Part shown: in pieces, positions 56,145-64,000 of the stretch
How positions within the stretch are numbered: position 1 is the stretch's first letter
Layout of the letters: each line of letters starts with the position of its first letter
Source: Collimonas arenae
GTDB lineage: Bacteria; Pseudomonadota; Gammaproteobacteria; Burkholderiales; Burkholderiaceae_D
Assembly: GCF_000786695.1 (NCBI RefSeq)
Contig: NZ_CP009962.1
Location: 5,146,001 to 5,210,000 of the forward strand
Length of the DNA stretch: 64,000 nucleotides
Reading direction: 5' to 3'
The notes under the pieces: generated by a model
The model's input: the letters and a program-made list of their open reading frames with translations, nothing else
The model's database searches: none
What the model was told of the DNA's origin: nothing
Made by a program: the position numbers and the translations under genes

Positions 56145-56887
56145 TGCAAGCAATGACGACCACGCCGTTCTTCTATCGCTTTCGCGATGCGCTAGCGACG
56201 CTGCCATCCATCCTCATTCTCGCGATCCTGATCTTCGCCGGCATCCAGAAGGCAGTGAAGATCCAGCCGCATAATGACGATTCACTAGTGCAGATCGCTC
56301 TGACTGAACCTGAACCGCCTGCTCCGCCGGTAGCCGTGCCGACGCCGCCGGTTCTGCCACAGGTAGTCAAGCCGGTGACGTCGCCGGTGCAGCCCGTGCG
56401 TCAACCTCCGCCGTTGCCAACGCCGCCGCAAGCTGTGACGCCGACAGCGGTCAGCAATACGCCGAGCCCCGAACTGGCGGCCGCGCCGCCCAAGCCGGCC
56501 GCTACGCCGCCTGCAGCTCCGGCGACAACGCCTGCACCCGAAGCGCCGCCGCCGGCAGCCGTGGCCAAGCCAAACAACGCCAGCATCGAGGCCAGCTACA
56601 TCAGCAAGGTGCGTGCGCATCTGAATAGCATCAAGCGCTACCCGACCGGACGTGAAGCCAGCCAGCAGCGGCCGCAAGGCAAGGTCAAGGTGTGGTTTGT
56701 ACTCAACCGCGACGGCACGCTGGTTGAACAGGGTATCGAGGAATCGTCGAATTCGATGCTGCTCGACGAAGCCGCCCGCAAGACCATCAACCGTGCCACC
56801 TTTACCGCTTTCCCCGAGTCCAGCTGGAGCGGAGAAACGACCCATCGATTCAGCGCCGAGTTGGAGTTCATTCCGGGAGCGGGATGA
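56144..56887 (+). CDS. tonB: TonB family protein
   Basis: A 247-residue energy transducer. The N-terminal membrane helix (LPSILILAILIFAGIQKAV) is followed by a Pro/Ala/Thr-rich stretch of about 110 residues that spans the periplasm. A TonB C-terminal domain follows (YISKVRAHLNSIKRYPTGREA, KVKVWFVLNRDGTLVEQGIEESS). The ATG overlaps the exbD stop (GTGATG), showing coupling. Its place directly before a receptor gene suggests a dedicated TonB. Confidence 0.9.
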   Translation: MQAMTTTPFFYRFRDALATLPSILILAILIFAGIQKAVKIQPHNDDSLVQIALTEPEPPAPPVAVPTPPVLPQVVKPVTSPVQPVRQPPPLPTPPQAVTPTAVSNTPSPELAAAPPKPAATPPAAPATTPAPEAPPPAAVAKPNNASIEASYISKVRAHLNSIKRYPTGREASQQRPQGKVKVWFVLNRDGTLVEQGIEESSNSMLLDEAARKTINRATFTAFPESSWSGETTHRFSAELEFIPGAG

Positions 56888-56968
56888 AAGCAGTTTCAAG
56901 ACCGAGTTGAAGACATCGTTTGAACGCTTGCTTCAGACATACACCAAAAACGTACAGGGAGTAACACC

Positions 56969-59362
56969 ATGCAATTCAAAGTCACCCGGCTGTCACTGCT
57001 GATCTCCGGGCTATTCATCGCCACCAGTCCATTGGCCTATGCAGCCGACACCTCCGACGTCGGCAAAGTCACCGTGCAGGGCGATGCCGGCGGCGGCCAA
57101 AGCACCGGCCTGATCCAGCAAGAGGAATCGGCCAAGGCGCGCAGCTCGGTCGGTCGCGACTATATAGAAAAGCAGAGCTCGACCGGCAATCCGTACCAGA
57201 TGATCAACCTGCTGCCAGGCGTGAATTCCTATGACCAGGACGGCACCGGCCTGTTCGGCGGCAACGTCCGGGTGCGCGGCTTCAACAGCGACCAGCTGGG
57301 TTTCACCATCAACGGCGCGCCAGTCAACGACTCCGGCAGCTTTGCGGTCTATCCGCAAGAATATACAGACGCAGAAAACCTGTGCAACATCTTCGTCACG
57401 CAAGGTTCTACCGACACCGAAGCGCCGCACGTCGGCGCCTCCGGCGGCAACATCGGCATGACCATGTGCTCGGCGGAAGACAAGCAGCGCTTCCGCACCG
57501 AATATACCTTCGGTTCCAATAGCCTGCAAAAAGGCTATGTCCGCTTCGATTCCGGCAAGATTTTCAACGACCGCTTCAAGTTCTTCATTTCGTACTCGAA
57601 GACCCAGGCCGACAAGTTCAAAGGCGATGGCCGCGCCGACAAGGAACACACCGACTTCAACAGCACCTTCGACCTGGGTGGCGGCAGCTATGTCGATACC
57701 GGCTTCATGTACAACTCGGCGATCAACAACAACTACCGCTCGCTGACCAAGGCGCAGATCGCCCAGTTCGGTCCGAACCTCGACTTCGGCACAGTGCCGC
57801 CAGTGCACCAGCCAGGCGGCCCCGGCGCGCAAAACGATTCGACCTACGGTCCGAACGCCGGCATCAATACCGGCAACAAGAATCTTTATTACGGCTACAA
57901 CCTGAATCCGTTCAAGAACTGGCTGGCCACCATGAATGCGCACTTCGCGCTGACGCCGGCATCCAGCCTGGATGTGAGTCCCTACATGTGGTACGGCTTC
58001 GGCACAGGCGGCAATCAATTGCAGACTCTCACCGAAGGCAACGCTAGTAACCTGCTAGGCGGCGGCGTGCGGGACATCAACGGCGACGGCGACACCAAAG
58101 ACACCGTGTTCGTCTATGAAGGCAGCCGCACACGCACCTATCGTCCTGGCGTGACGATCAAATTCAACCAGCAGATCGACAACCACAAGCTGATGGTCGG
58201 CTATTGGTACGAACGTGCACGCCACCAGCAAACCGGTCCTTTCACACCGATCGACAATAACGGCAATGCCGCCGATGTCTGGCTTAACAATCCGGATCTG
58301 TGGCTGAAGAACCAGAATGGCTCTTACGTGCAGTACCGCGACACCATGACGGTCAGCACCGGGAAATCCGCCTTTGCACAGGACAATATCAGCCTGATGC
58401 AAGACAAGCTGAACCTGCAGATCGGCGCACGCTATTCGAGCATCGATCGCGACTTCACCAACAATCCAAGCCAGAGCTCGCCGGGTTTCTATACCCTGCA
58501 AAAATCGTATTCCGACCTGCTGCCGAGTTTCGGCGCGCGTTATCAGCTGACGCAAACGGATTCGGTATTTTTCAATGCCGCGAAAAACTTCAAGGCGCCG
58601 GGCAATTTCTCCTATTTCGGCCTGATCTCGGGCGGCACTATCGTCAATGGCGTGTACACCGGCGGCACCGTGCGCAACCCGCTGGTGGACAAGGAAACCT
58701 CGTGGAACTACGATCTCGGCTACCGTATCGCTGCTGATAAATGGACTTTTTCCGGTTCCTTGTTCTATGTCGATTTCAAGAATCGCATAGCGACCTCCTA
58801 CAATCCCCTGACAGGTAACAACACCGACTATAACGTCGGCGACTCGACCTCCAAGGGGTTGGAACTGGAATCCGGCTATTCGCTCACCAAGAATCTGAGC
58901 CTGTACGGTTCGCTCTCGTACATCAAGAGCAAGATGGATAAAGACATGCCATTTTCTGCCACCACGGCGTTACCTACCGCCGGCAAGGAATTTCCCGATA
59001 CGCCGAACTGGCTGAGCGGCCTGAGCCTGCAATATCAGCAAGATAACTGGTATGTATTCGGTCAGGGCAAGTACACCGGCAAACGTTACTCGACGCTGGT
59101 CAACGACGACAGCATCGGCGGCTACACCGTGTTCAACGCCGGCGCAGGCTACACCTTCCCGTCATCGACCTGGCTGAAGAAACCGACAGTTCGCTTCAAC
59201 GTCAACAATATTTTTGACAAGCAGTTCCTGAGTCTCAGTTCCGGCAGCGGCAGCCAATTCACCACGAATGCAGTCGCGGTCGGCAACATTGCGGCATCGG
59301 CGCCATCGTTCTATGTCAGTCCTCCGCGTACTTTCAGCGTGACGCTGGTCGCGGATTTCTAA
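56969..59362 (+). CDS. TonB-dependent receptor of the phosphoesterase cluster
   Basis: A 797-residue outer-membrane receptor. The signal peptide ends AYA. The plug starts near residue 45 and has NPYQMINLLPGVNSYDQDGTGLFGGNVRVRGFNSDQLGFTINGAPVNDSG. A Cys pair in the plug (LCNIFV ... MTMCSA) may form a disulfide. The barrel ends in Phe (LVADF). There is no STN signalling domain, so transport rather than signal transduction is likely. Its own exbD, tonB and exbB flank it, and phosphoester-cleaving enzymes follow. The ligand is unknown; phosphorylated organic molecules are inferred from context. Confidence 0.92.
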   Translation: MQFKVTRLSLLISGLFIATSPLAYAADTSDVGKVTVQGDAGGGQSTGLIQQEESAKARSSVGRDYIEKQSSTGNPYQMINLLPGVNSYDQDGTGLFGGNVRVRGFNSDQLGFTINGAPVNDSGSFAVYPQEYTDAENLCNIFVTQGSTDTEAPHVGASGGNIGMTMCSAEDKQRFRTEYTFGSNSLQKGYVRFDSGKIFNDRFKFFISYSKTQADKFKGDGRADKEHTDFNSTFDLGGGSYVDTGFMYNSAINNNYRSLTKAQIAQFGPNLDFGTVPPVHQPGGPGAQNDSTYGPNAGINTGNKNLYYGYNLNPFKNWLATMNAHFALTPASSLDVSPYMWYGFGTGGNQLQTLTEGNASNLLGGGVRDINGDGDTKDTVFVYEGSRTRTYRPGVTIKFNQQIDNHKLMVGYWYERARHQQTGPFTPIDNNGNAADVWLNNPDLWLKNQNGSYVQYRDTMTVSTGKSAFAQDNISLMQDKLNLQIGARYSSIDRDFTNNPSQSSPGFYTLQKSYSDLLPSFGARYQLTQTDSVFFNAAKNFKAPGNFSYFGLISGGTIVNGVYTGGTVRNPLVDKETSWNYDLGYRIAADKWTFSGSLFYVDFKNRIATSYNPLTGNNTDYNVGDSTSKGLELESGYSLTKNLSLYGSLSYIKSKMDKDMPFSATTALPTAGKEFPDTPNWLSGLSLQYQQDNWYVFGQGKYTGKRYSTLVNDDSIGGYTVFNAGAGYTFPSSTWLKKPTVRFNVNNIFDKQFLSLSSGSGSQFTTNAVAVGNIAASAPSFYVSPPRTFSVTLVADF

Positions 59363-59406
59363 GTAATGGTAAGTAGCGGTATTTAAAGCAGTTGCAGCAA
59401 ACCCTG

Positions 59407-59428
59407 GCGGCGGACTGCGGTCCGCCGC
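59407..59428 (+). other. Intercistronic hairpin between receptor and exbB
   Basis: A perfect 9-base stem GCGGCGGAC / GTCCGCCGC with a TGCG loop; outer TTGCAGC / GCTGCAA bases can extend it. No T-run follows. It could protect the receptor mRNA and lower expression of the genes after it. Confidence 0.55.
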
Positions 59429-59456
59429 TGCAACATAAGTGCACAAAGAGGTCATC

Positions 59457-60107
59457 ATGAACATGCAATTATTCCACGAGCTCGCTTTCTACCTGATGTA
59501 CGCCTGCGCGGCGCTGGCGATCTTCGTGATTGTCGAACGCGGACTGTTTTTCAACTACACCTTGCGCCAGGCTATCGGCCTGGAAAAAGCCATGACGCAT
59601 GCGGTGCAGCATGTGCAGGAACTGCCGGCGGAACTGACGGCGCGCGCCAGCTTGCCGCTGACCCTGGTGTCGGATATCCTGGCTGAAAAGCATCAGTTGA
59701 CGACCGAGAAGGATCTCGAGGATTTCAGCGAATCGGTCTATATCGCCAACCGCGGCGCGGTCCAGCATCGCCTGTGGATTCTCGATACGATTGTGACGGC
59801 GGCGCCATTGCTCGGCCTGCTCGGCACGATTTTAGGTATTATCGATACCTTCAAGGCGCTCGCGGTATCGGGCGTTTCCGATCCGGGCCAGGTGTCCCAG
59901 GGTATCGGCACCGCCTTGTATGCAACGGCGTTGGGGATCGGCATTGCGGTAGTCGGCATGTTCTTCTTCAACATGTTCCAGGAACGCATCGAGCGCATCA
60001 ACGATCACCTGAAGGTCTTGATGTTGCGCGCCTGCGTTGGCCGTGATGCAACCAGGAACGCGAAGGCTGCCGCTGCAGCTGAAGCCGGGAAACTGCATCT
60101 CGCCTGA
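59457..60107 (+). CDS. exbB: ExbB/TolQ family proton channel protein
   Basis: A 216-residue protein of the MotA/TolQ/ExbB family with three membrane helices: about 8-28, 105-130 and 150-175. The conserved ITAAPLLGLLGTILGIIDTFKAL-type segment and GIGTALYATALGIGIAVVGMFFFNMF form the channel. ATG 59457 has GAGG 7 bases upstream. Together with exbD and tonB it completes a local energising complex. Confidence 0.92.
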   Translation: MNMQLFHELAFYLMYACAALAIFVIVERGLFFNYTLRQAIGLEKAMTHAVQHVQELPAELTARASLPLTLVSDILAEKHQLTTEKDLEDFSESVYIANRGAVQHRLWILDTIVTAAPLLGLLGTILGIIDTFKALAVSGVSDPGQVSQGIGTALYATALGIGIAVVGMFFFNMFQERIERINDHLKVLMLRACVGRDATRNAKAAAAAEAGKLHLA

Positions 60108-60138
60108 TCAATGAATTGTAAAGGACCGGCTGAGTCAA

Positions 60139-61869
60139 ATGAGTCAAATGCGTGCAACATCTTTCAGCCGGACCACATTGGCGAGCTGCCTGGCAGCTTT
60201 TTTCCTGACGGCGTGCAGCGGCCTGCAAAGCCTGCCGCCAAACGCGCCTGTCACGATCAACCTGGTCGCTATCAATGACTTGCACGGTCATCTGGAAGCG
60301 GAAACCAAGAGCTTTGCCAGCGTCGCCGACGCCAATCCACGCAAACTGAAGGTCGGCGGCATCGATACCATCGGCGGCGCCCTCAACGCATGGCGCGCTG
60401 AAGATCCGCAACTGTTGCTGGTCGGCGCCGGCGACCTGATCGGCGCCAGTCCGGCGCTGTCCTCTATCTGGGCCGACGAGCCTACCATCGACGCACTCAA
60501 TCAACTCAAGTTGCGCGTCAGCTCGGTCGGCAATCACGAGTTCGACCAAGGCACGACGGAATTGCTGCGTTACCAGCATGGCGGTTGCCAGTCCAACCGA
60601 CCGGATAAAGCGTGTCATTACGAGGATACATTTCCCGGCGCGCAGTTCTCTTATCTGGCAGCCAACGTCATTGTCAACGATAGCGGCCGTCCGCTCCTGC
60701 CGCCTTACCGGGTTGAACAGGTGCGCGGCGTCAAGATCGCCTTCATTGGCGCGGTGGTGCGCGAAACCGAGAAAATGGTGTCCGCCGACGGCATCGCCAA
60801 TGTCCATTTCATCGATGAAGCCAACGCCATCAACCAGTGGGTTCCCGAGATAAAGGCGCAGGGCGTCAGCGCCATCGTGGTGCTGATCCATCAGGGCGGC
60901 GAAACCCCGGAACCCTTCGACAAGCCAGACTGCAGCCAGCTGCGCGGCCCGATCGTCGACATCGTCAAGCGGCTCGATCCCGCCATCAAGTTGGTGATCA
61001 GTGCCCATTCGCACAATGGCTACACTTGCCAGGTCGATGGCCGCACCGTGACGCAAGGCGAATCCTTCGGCCATATGTTGACGCGCATTTCCCTGACCAT
61101 CGATCCGCGCGGCGCAAGCTTGCCGGAGAAAATTACGGCCATCAGCGCGCGCAACGTACTAATGGATCCACAGCGCTTTGCGCCCGATCCGGCGCTTGCC
61201 GGCTTTCTGAAAAAACTGGAAGCGCGTAGCAAGGTCGTGCTGGCGCAGCCGATAGCGCGCATCGCCGTACCGCATATCGATAAGCAGATCAACGACGCTG
61301 GCGAATCGCCGTTGGGCGACGTCATCGCCGATTCCCAACTGGCGGCGACGCGCAAACTCGGCGCGCAGATTGCATTGATCAATCACAAGAGCATCCGTGA
61401 AAACCTGGAGAGCGGCGCCGGCGGCAGCAACTACGCCCAGGTTGCCGCCACCACGCCGTATGGCAATACGCTGGTGCTCCTGTCGCTCAGCGGCAAACAG
61501 ATCCTGGCTTTGCTGGAACAACAGAGCTGGCTGGACCAGGATCGTCCCGGCGGCCGTTTCATGCTGCAAGTCTCACATGGCTTGAGCTATCGCTGGGATG
61601 CGCGGCAGCCGCTTGGACAACGCGTCGTACCCGGCAGCGTCACATTGAATGGCGTTGTATTGGATCCCAAGAAGCAGTACCGACTCAGCGTCAACAGTTT
61701 CATCGCCCAGGGCGGCGATGGCTTCAGTCTGCTGACCCAAGGCACCGACCGTATCGATACCGGCATCAATGATCTGGATGCCCTTAGTCTCTATCTGATC
61801 GCCCGCGAACGCGAAGGACATCCCGCCGGCAGCGCGCAGACAGACGCCCGCATACTGCGCGTGAACTAA
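60139..61869 (+). CDS. 5'-nucleotidase/UshA-like lipoprotein
   Basis: A 576-residue bifunctional metallophosphatase family protein (UshA/2',3'-cyclic phosphodiesterase type) anchored as a lipoprotein (lipobox FLTAC). The metallophosphoesterase domain has NDLHGH, GAGDLIGAS, GNHEFDQG and SAHSHNG. The C-terminal 5'-nucleotidase domain binds substrate (NHKSIRENL, TTPYGNTLVLLSLSGKQIL, GGDGFSLL). It would dephosphorylate nucleotides or related esters in the periplasm. An ATG three codons further in is an alternative start. Confidence 0.9.
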   Translation: MSQMRATSFSRTTLASCLAAFFLTACSGLQSLPPNAPVTINLVAINDLHGHLEAETKSFASVADANPRKLKVGGIDTIGGALNAWRAEDPQLLLVGAGDLIGASPALSSIWADEPTIDALNQLKLRVSSVGNHEFDQGTTELLRYQHGGCQSNRPDKACHYEDTFPGAQFSYLAANVIVNDSGRPLLPPYRVEQVRGVKIAFIGAVVRETEKMVSADGIANVHFIDEANAINQWVPEIKAQGVSAIVVLIHQGGETPEPFDKPDCSQLRGPIVDIVKRLDPAIKLVISAHSHNGYTCQVDGRTVTQGESFGHMLTRISLTIDPRGASLPEKITAISARNVLMDPQRFAPDPALAGFLKKLEARSKVVLAQPIARIAVPHIDKQINDAGESPLGDVIADSQLAATRKLGAQIALINHKSIRENLESGAGGSNYAQVAATTPYGNTLVLLSLSGKQILALLEQQSWLDQDRPGGRFMLQVSHGLSYRWDARQPLGQRVVPGSVTLNGVVLDPKKQYRLSVNSFIAQGGDGFSLLTQGTDRIDTGINDLDALSLYLIAREREGHPAGSAQTDARILRVN

Positions 61870-61897
61870 CCACTTAACCATCTTTCGGAAGCAATGC

Positions 61898-63115
61898 ATG
61901 CGTAAATTGATCGTCTCGACAGCCATCCTGCTCGCCTGTACCGGTGCTGCTCGCGCAGAATTCAGCATCCCGGGTTACGAGCTGGTGCATACCGTGCCGG
62001 TAGAAACCACGCTGGCGACACCTGATTTGCGAGAGCCGCTGCAGGTCTGGAGCGAAATGTTCGATAGTGCAAAACACGACATCGTACTTGGCCAGTTTTA
62101 TGTCGCCAGCCAGCCGGGCGCAGCGTTCGAGCAAGTGATAGCAAGACTGGCCGCCGCCGGCGAACGTGGCGTCAAGATCCGCTTCCTGATGGAAGAAAAG
62201 GGCAAGTTCGCCTCCGACATGACAACCATTGAACGGTTGAAGAAAATCCCGAACCTGGAATTCCGCTATCTCGATTACTCCAAGCTGACCGGCAACGGCA
62301 TCATCCACTCAAAATATATGGTGGTCGACGCCAAAGCCGCCTATGTCGGCAGCCAGAATTTCGACTGGCGCTCGTTTGCCCACATCCACGAAACCGGGCT
62401 GCGGATTACCGATCCCGTAGTGGTCGCACAAGTGCAAAAAATCTTTGATCACGACTGGCATGCGCAGGAACTGATTGCGCAAGGGAAGGAAGTACCGCGC
62501 CTGAACCAGGCGACGGTGGCCGCCGATGACCGGCAGGCAACGTTCCTGGTCGCCAGCCCGAACGCCTTCAACCCGGCAGGCGTGGGCGATTCCGAATCCG
62601 AACTGGTCAAGCTGCTGGCGGCGGCTAAATCGGAAGTGCGGATACAGTTGCTCGACTACGCACCGCTTAGCTATGGCCCGAATCGCACGCGCCCTTACTA
62701 TGCTGTGATAGACAATGCAATCCGCTCTGCGCTGGCGCGCGGCGTCAAGGTCAAGCTGATGGTGTCGAACTGGAATACCGAGAAGCCGGGCATCGCCTAC
62801 CTGCAAAGCCTGGCGCTGCTGCCCGGCATGGAAATCAGGATCGTCACCTTGCCGCAAGCCAGCAGCGGCTTCATCCCTTTCGCCCGCGTGATCCATACCA
62901 AGACCATGGAGATCGACGGCCAGGTGGCCTGGATAGGCACCAGCAACTGGAGCGGCGGCTACCTGGATTTGTCGCGCAACCTGGAAATCGTGCTGCGCAA
63001 TCAAAAAATGGCGCAGCGGATCGCTGACTTGCATCAGCAAACCTGGAATTCAGCCTACGCCCAGCCTATCGATGTGCTGAAGGATTATCCCAAGCCGGTG
63101 AAGGGCAAGGAATAA
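61898..63115 (+). CDS. Exported phospholipase D family protein
   Basis: A 405-residue protein with a signal peptide ending ARA. Both HKD motifs are present: HSKYMVVDAKAAYVGSQNFDWRS (about residue 140) and HTKTMEIDGQVAWIGTSNWSGG (about residue 330). Such enzymes cleave phosphodiester bonds, commonly in phospholipids, sometimes in nucleic acids. Closest in layout to animal PLD3-type exported forms. It follows the nucleotidase by 28 bases and closes the cluster, so a phospholipid or other phosphodiester is a likely substrate. Confidence 0.88.
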   Translation: MRKLIVSTAILLACTGAARAEFSIPGYELVHTVPVETTLATPDLREPLQVWSEMFDSAKHDIVLGQFYVASQPGAAFEQVIARLAAAGERGVKIRFLMEEKGKFASDMTTIERLKKIPNLEFRYLDYSKLTGNGIIHSKYMVVDAKAAYVGSQNFDWRSFAHIHETGLRITDPVVVAQVQKIFDHDWHAQELIAQGKEVPRLNQATVAADDRQATFLVASPNAFNPAGVGDSESELVKLLAAAKSEVRIQLLDYAPLSYGPNRTRPYYAVIDNAIRSALARGVKVKLMVSNWNTEKPGIAYLQSLALLPGMEIRIVTLPQASSGFIPFARVIHTKTMEIDGQVAWIGTSNWSGGYLDLSRNLEIVLRNQKMAQRIADLHQQTWNSAYAQPIDVLKDYPKPVKGKE

Positions 63116-63137
63116 TCCTGTTGGCGGAAGACTGAAC

Positions 63138-63935
63138 TCAAACGGCGCCGACTACAGCGGTCAGCATGCTGATGGCGCCGATGTCGATGCCATCCACCAC
63201 AATCGATACAGCCTCGCCTTCCCGCCTGGCGCCAGCGATATATAACAGCGGCAGGTAATGCTCCGGCGTCGGCACCGACAATTGCGCGTCCTGGCCCTGA
63301 TCAGCGTAATCGATCAGGGCTTGCATGTCGCCGCTTAGCAAGCTCTCGCGGACATGGTCGTTGAAGCGCTCGGCCCAGTCATGGGGCGGCGCATCCTGAT
63401 GACGGTTCATCAAACGCAGGTTATGCACCACGTCGCCGCTGCCGACGATCAGTACTCCTTGCTCGCGCAGCACCGCCAGCTTGCGTCCCAGGTCAAAGTG
63501 AAACTGGGCTGGCTGCATAGCGTCGATACTGAGCTGTATCACCGGCACATCTGCATTGGGAAAAGCCTTGACCAGCACCGACCAGGTGCCATGATCCAAA
63601 CCCCAGGACTGATCCATGGTAACGCTCAGCGGCGCCAGCAGATCGCGCACTTGCGCCGCCAGCTGCGGATCGCCCGGGGCCGGATAGCGCACATCGAATA
63701 GCGCTTGCGGGAAACCGCCGAAATCGTGAATGGTTTTCGGCATCGCCATTGCAGTGACGCCAATACCACGCGTGTACCAGTGCGCCGATACCGACAAGAT
63801 CGCCTTCGGCTTCAGCTGCGCCACACTGGCGCCCAGCTGTGTCCAGGCGGTGGTGTAGCGATTGTCTTCCAGTGCATTCATCGGGCTGCCGTGACCGAAG
63901 AAAATCGCCGGCATGCGGGTGGCATTGATGTTCAT
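63138..63935 (-). CDS. Class III extradiol ring-cleavage dioxygenase (YgiD/DODA type)
   Basis: A 265-residue LigB-superfamily enzyme. Metal-binding His residues appear in FFGHGSPMNAL, LSVSAHWYTRG and WGLDHGTWSVL. The closing segment GSGDVVHNLRLMN is typical of 4,5-DOPA extradiol dioxygenase-like YgiD proteins. The real substrate in bacteria is usually unknown. ATG 63935 is chosen because of family alignment; an ATG at 63953 is also in frame. It is convergent with the phospholipase gene. Confidence 0.9.
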   Translation of the reverse strand: MNINATRMPAIFFGHGSPMNALEDNRYTTAWTQLGASVAQLKPKAILSVSAHWYTRGIGVTAMAMPKTIHDFGGFPQALFDVRYPAPGDPQLAAQVRDLLAPLSVTMDQSWGLDHGTWSVLVKAFPNADVPVIQLSIDAMQPAQFHFDLGRKLAVLREQGVLIVGSGDVVHNLRLMNRHQDAPPHDWAERFNDHVRESLLSGDMQALIDYADQGQDAQLSVPTPEHYLPLLYIAGARREGEAVSIVVDGIDIGAISMLTAVVGAV

Positions 63936-64000
63936 CGCAATTTCATTCCTCATCCAATAAAGTTACACAAACAGATAGTTACTTGCCGGCCCGGGCGTTA

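Noticed and set aside
57011..58018. 335-codon antisense frame in the TonB receptor
   Set aside because: A mirror of the receptor gene with no promoter, ribosome site or recognisable domain.

Overview
The window comes from a betaproteobacterial chromosome, most likely Oxalobacteraceae (Collimonas/Herbaspirillum-like). The evidence is a Burkholderiales-type trimeric porin, the conserved orders DUF484-xerC, zur-cobW-dksA, hslV-hslU, gpmA-envC-ctpA-moeB and secB-grxC-rhodanese, and a full chromosomal type II secretion operon. Nearly all of it is protein-coding. I see no tRNA, rRNA, CRISPR array, prophage or insertion sequence.

Layout. 1-3.1 kb: porin, DUF484 protein, XerC. 3.2-8.8 kb: a zinc-homeostasis cluster with a Zur-type Fur regulator behind a palindromic operator candidate, a COG0523 GTPase with a His-rich loop, a Cys-poor DksA with a long low-complexity N-terminus, a small exported protein, and a ZnuD-like TonB receptor with a His-rich loop. 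9.2-12.8 kb: a STAS protein and HslV-HslU behind a near-consensus sigma-32 promoter. 12.9-24.2 kb (minus strand): type II secretion genes gspG-H-I-J-K-L-M-N-D-E-F-C in one operon. 24.4-27.5 kb (minus): gpsA, an SH3 protein, secB, grxC and a rhodanese, flanked by two inverted copies of a 57-bp palindromic repeat. 27.7-32.4 kb: gpmA, an EnvC-like factor, a CtpA-like protease, MoeB. 32.4-33.2 kb: ribH2 behind an FMN riboswitch. 33.3-38.2 kb: a branched-chain amino acid type ABC transporter with a fused LivM-LivG protein. 38.3-40.8 kb: SlmA, a HAD nucleotidase, a TraB/GumN protein.

40.8-45.3 kb is an oxygen-response neighbourhood: ompW, a fatty acid desaturase, fnr and hemN, with FNR boxes before ompW, the desaturase and hemN. 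It is followed by an MnmC whose methyltransferase half looks degenerate, a YXWGXW protein, a COG2509 flavoprotein, and an atypical PKD/Ycf48-like lipoprotein with a structured leader.

51.5-63.1 kb is the most interesting region. A dedicated TonB system (exbD-tonB-receptor-exbB) is followed by a 5'-nucleotidase-like lipoprotein and an exported phospholipase D family protein. Nearby on the other strand, a metallophosphatase lipoprotein overlaps a MauG-type di-heme peroxidase and has a Pho-box-like promoter. I infer an outer-membrane organophosphate scavenging module; its substrate is unknown. The window ends with a DODA-type dioxygenase on the minus strand.
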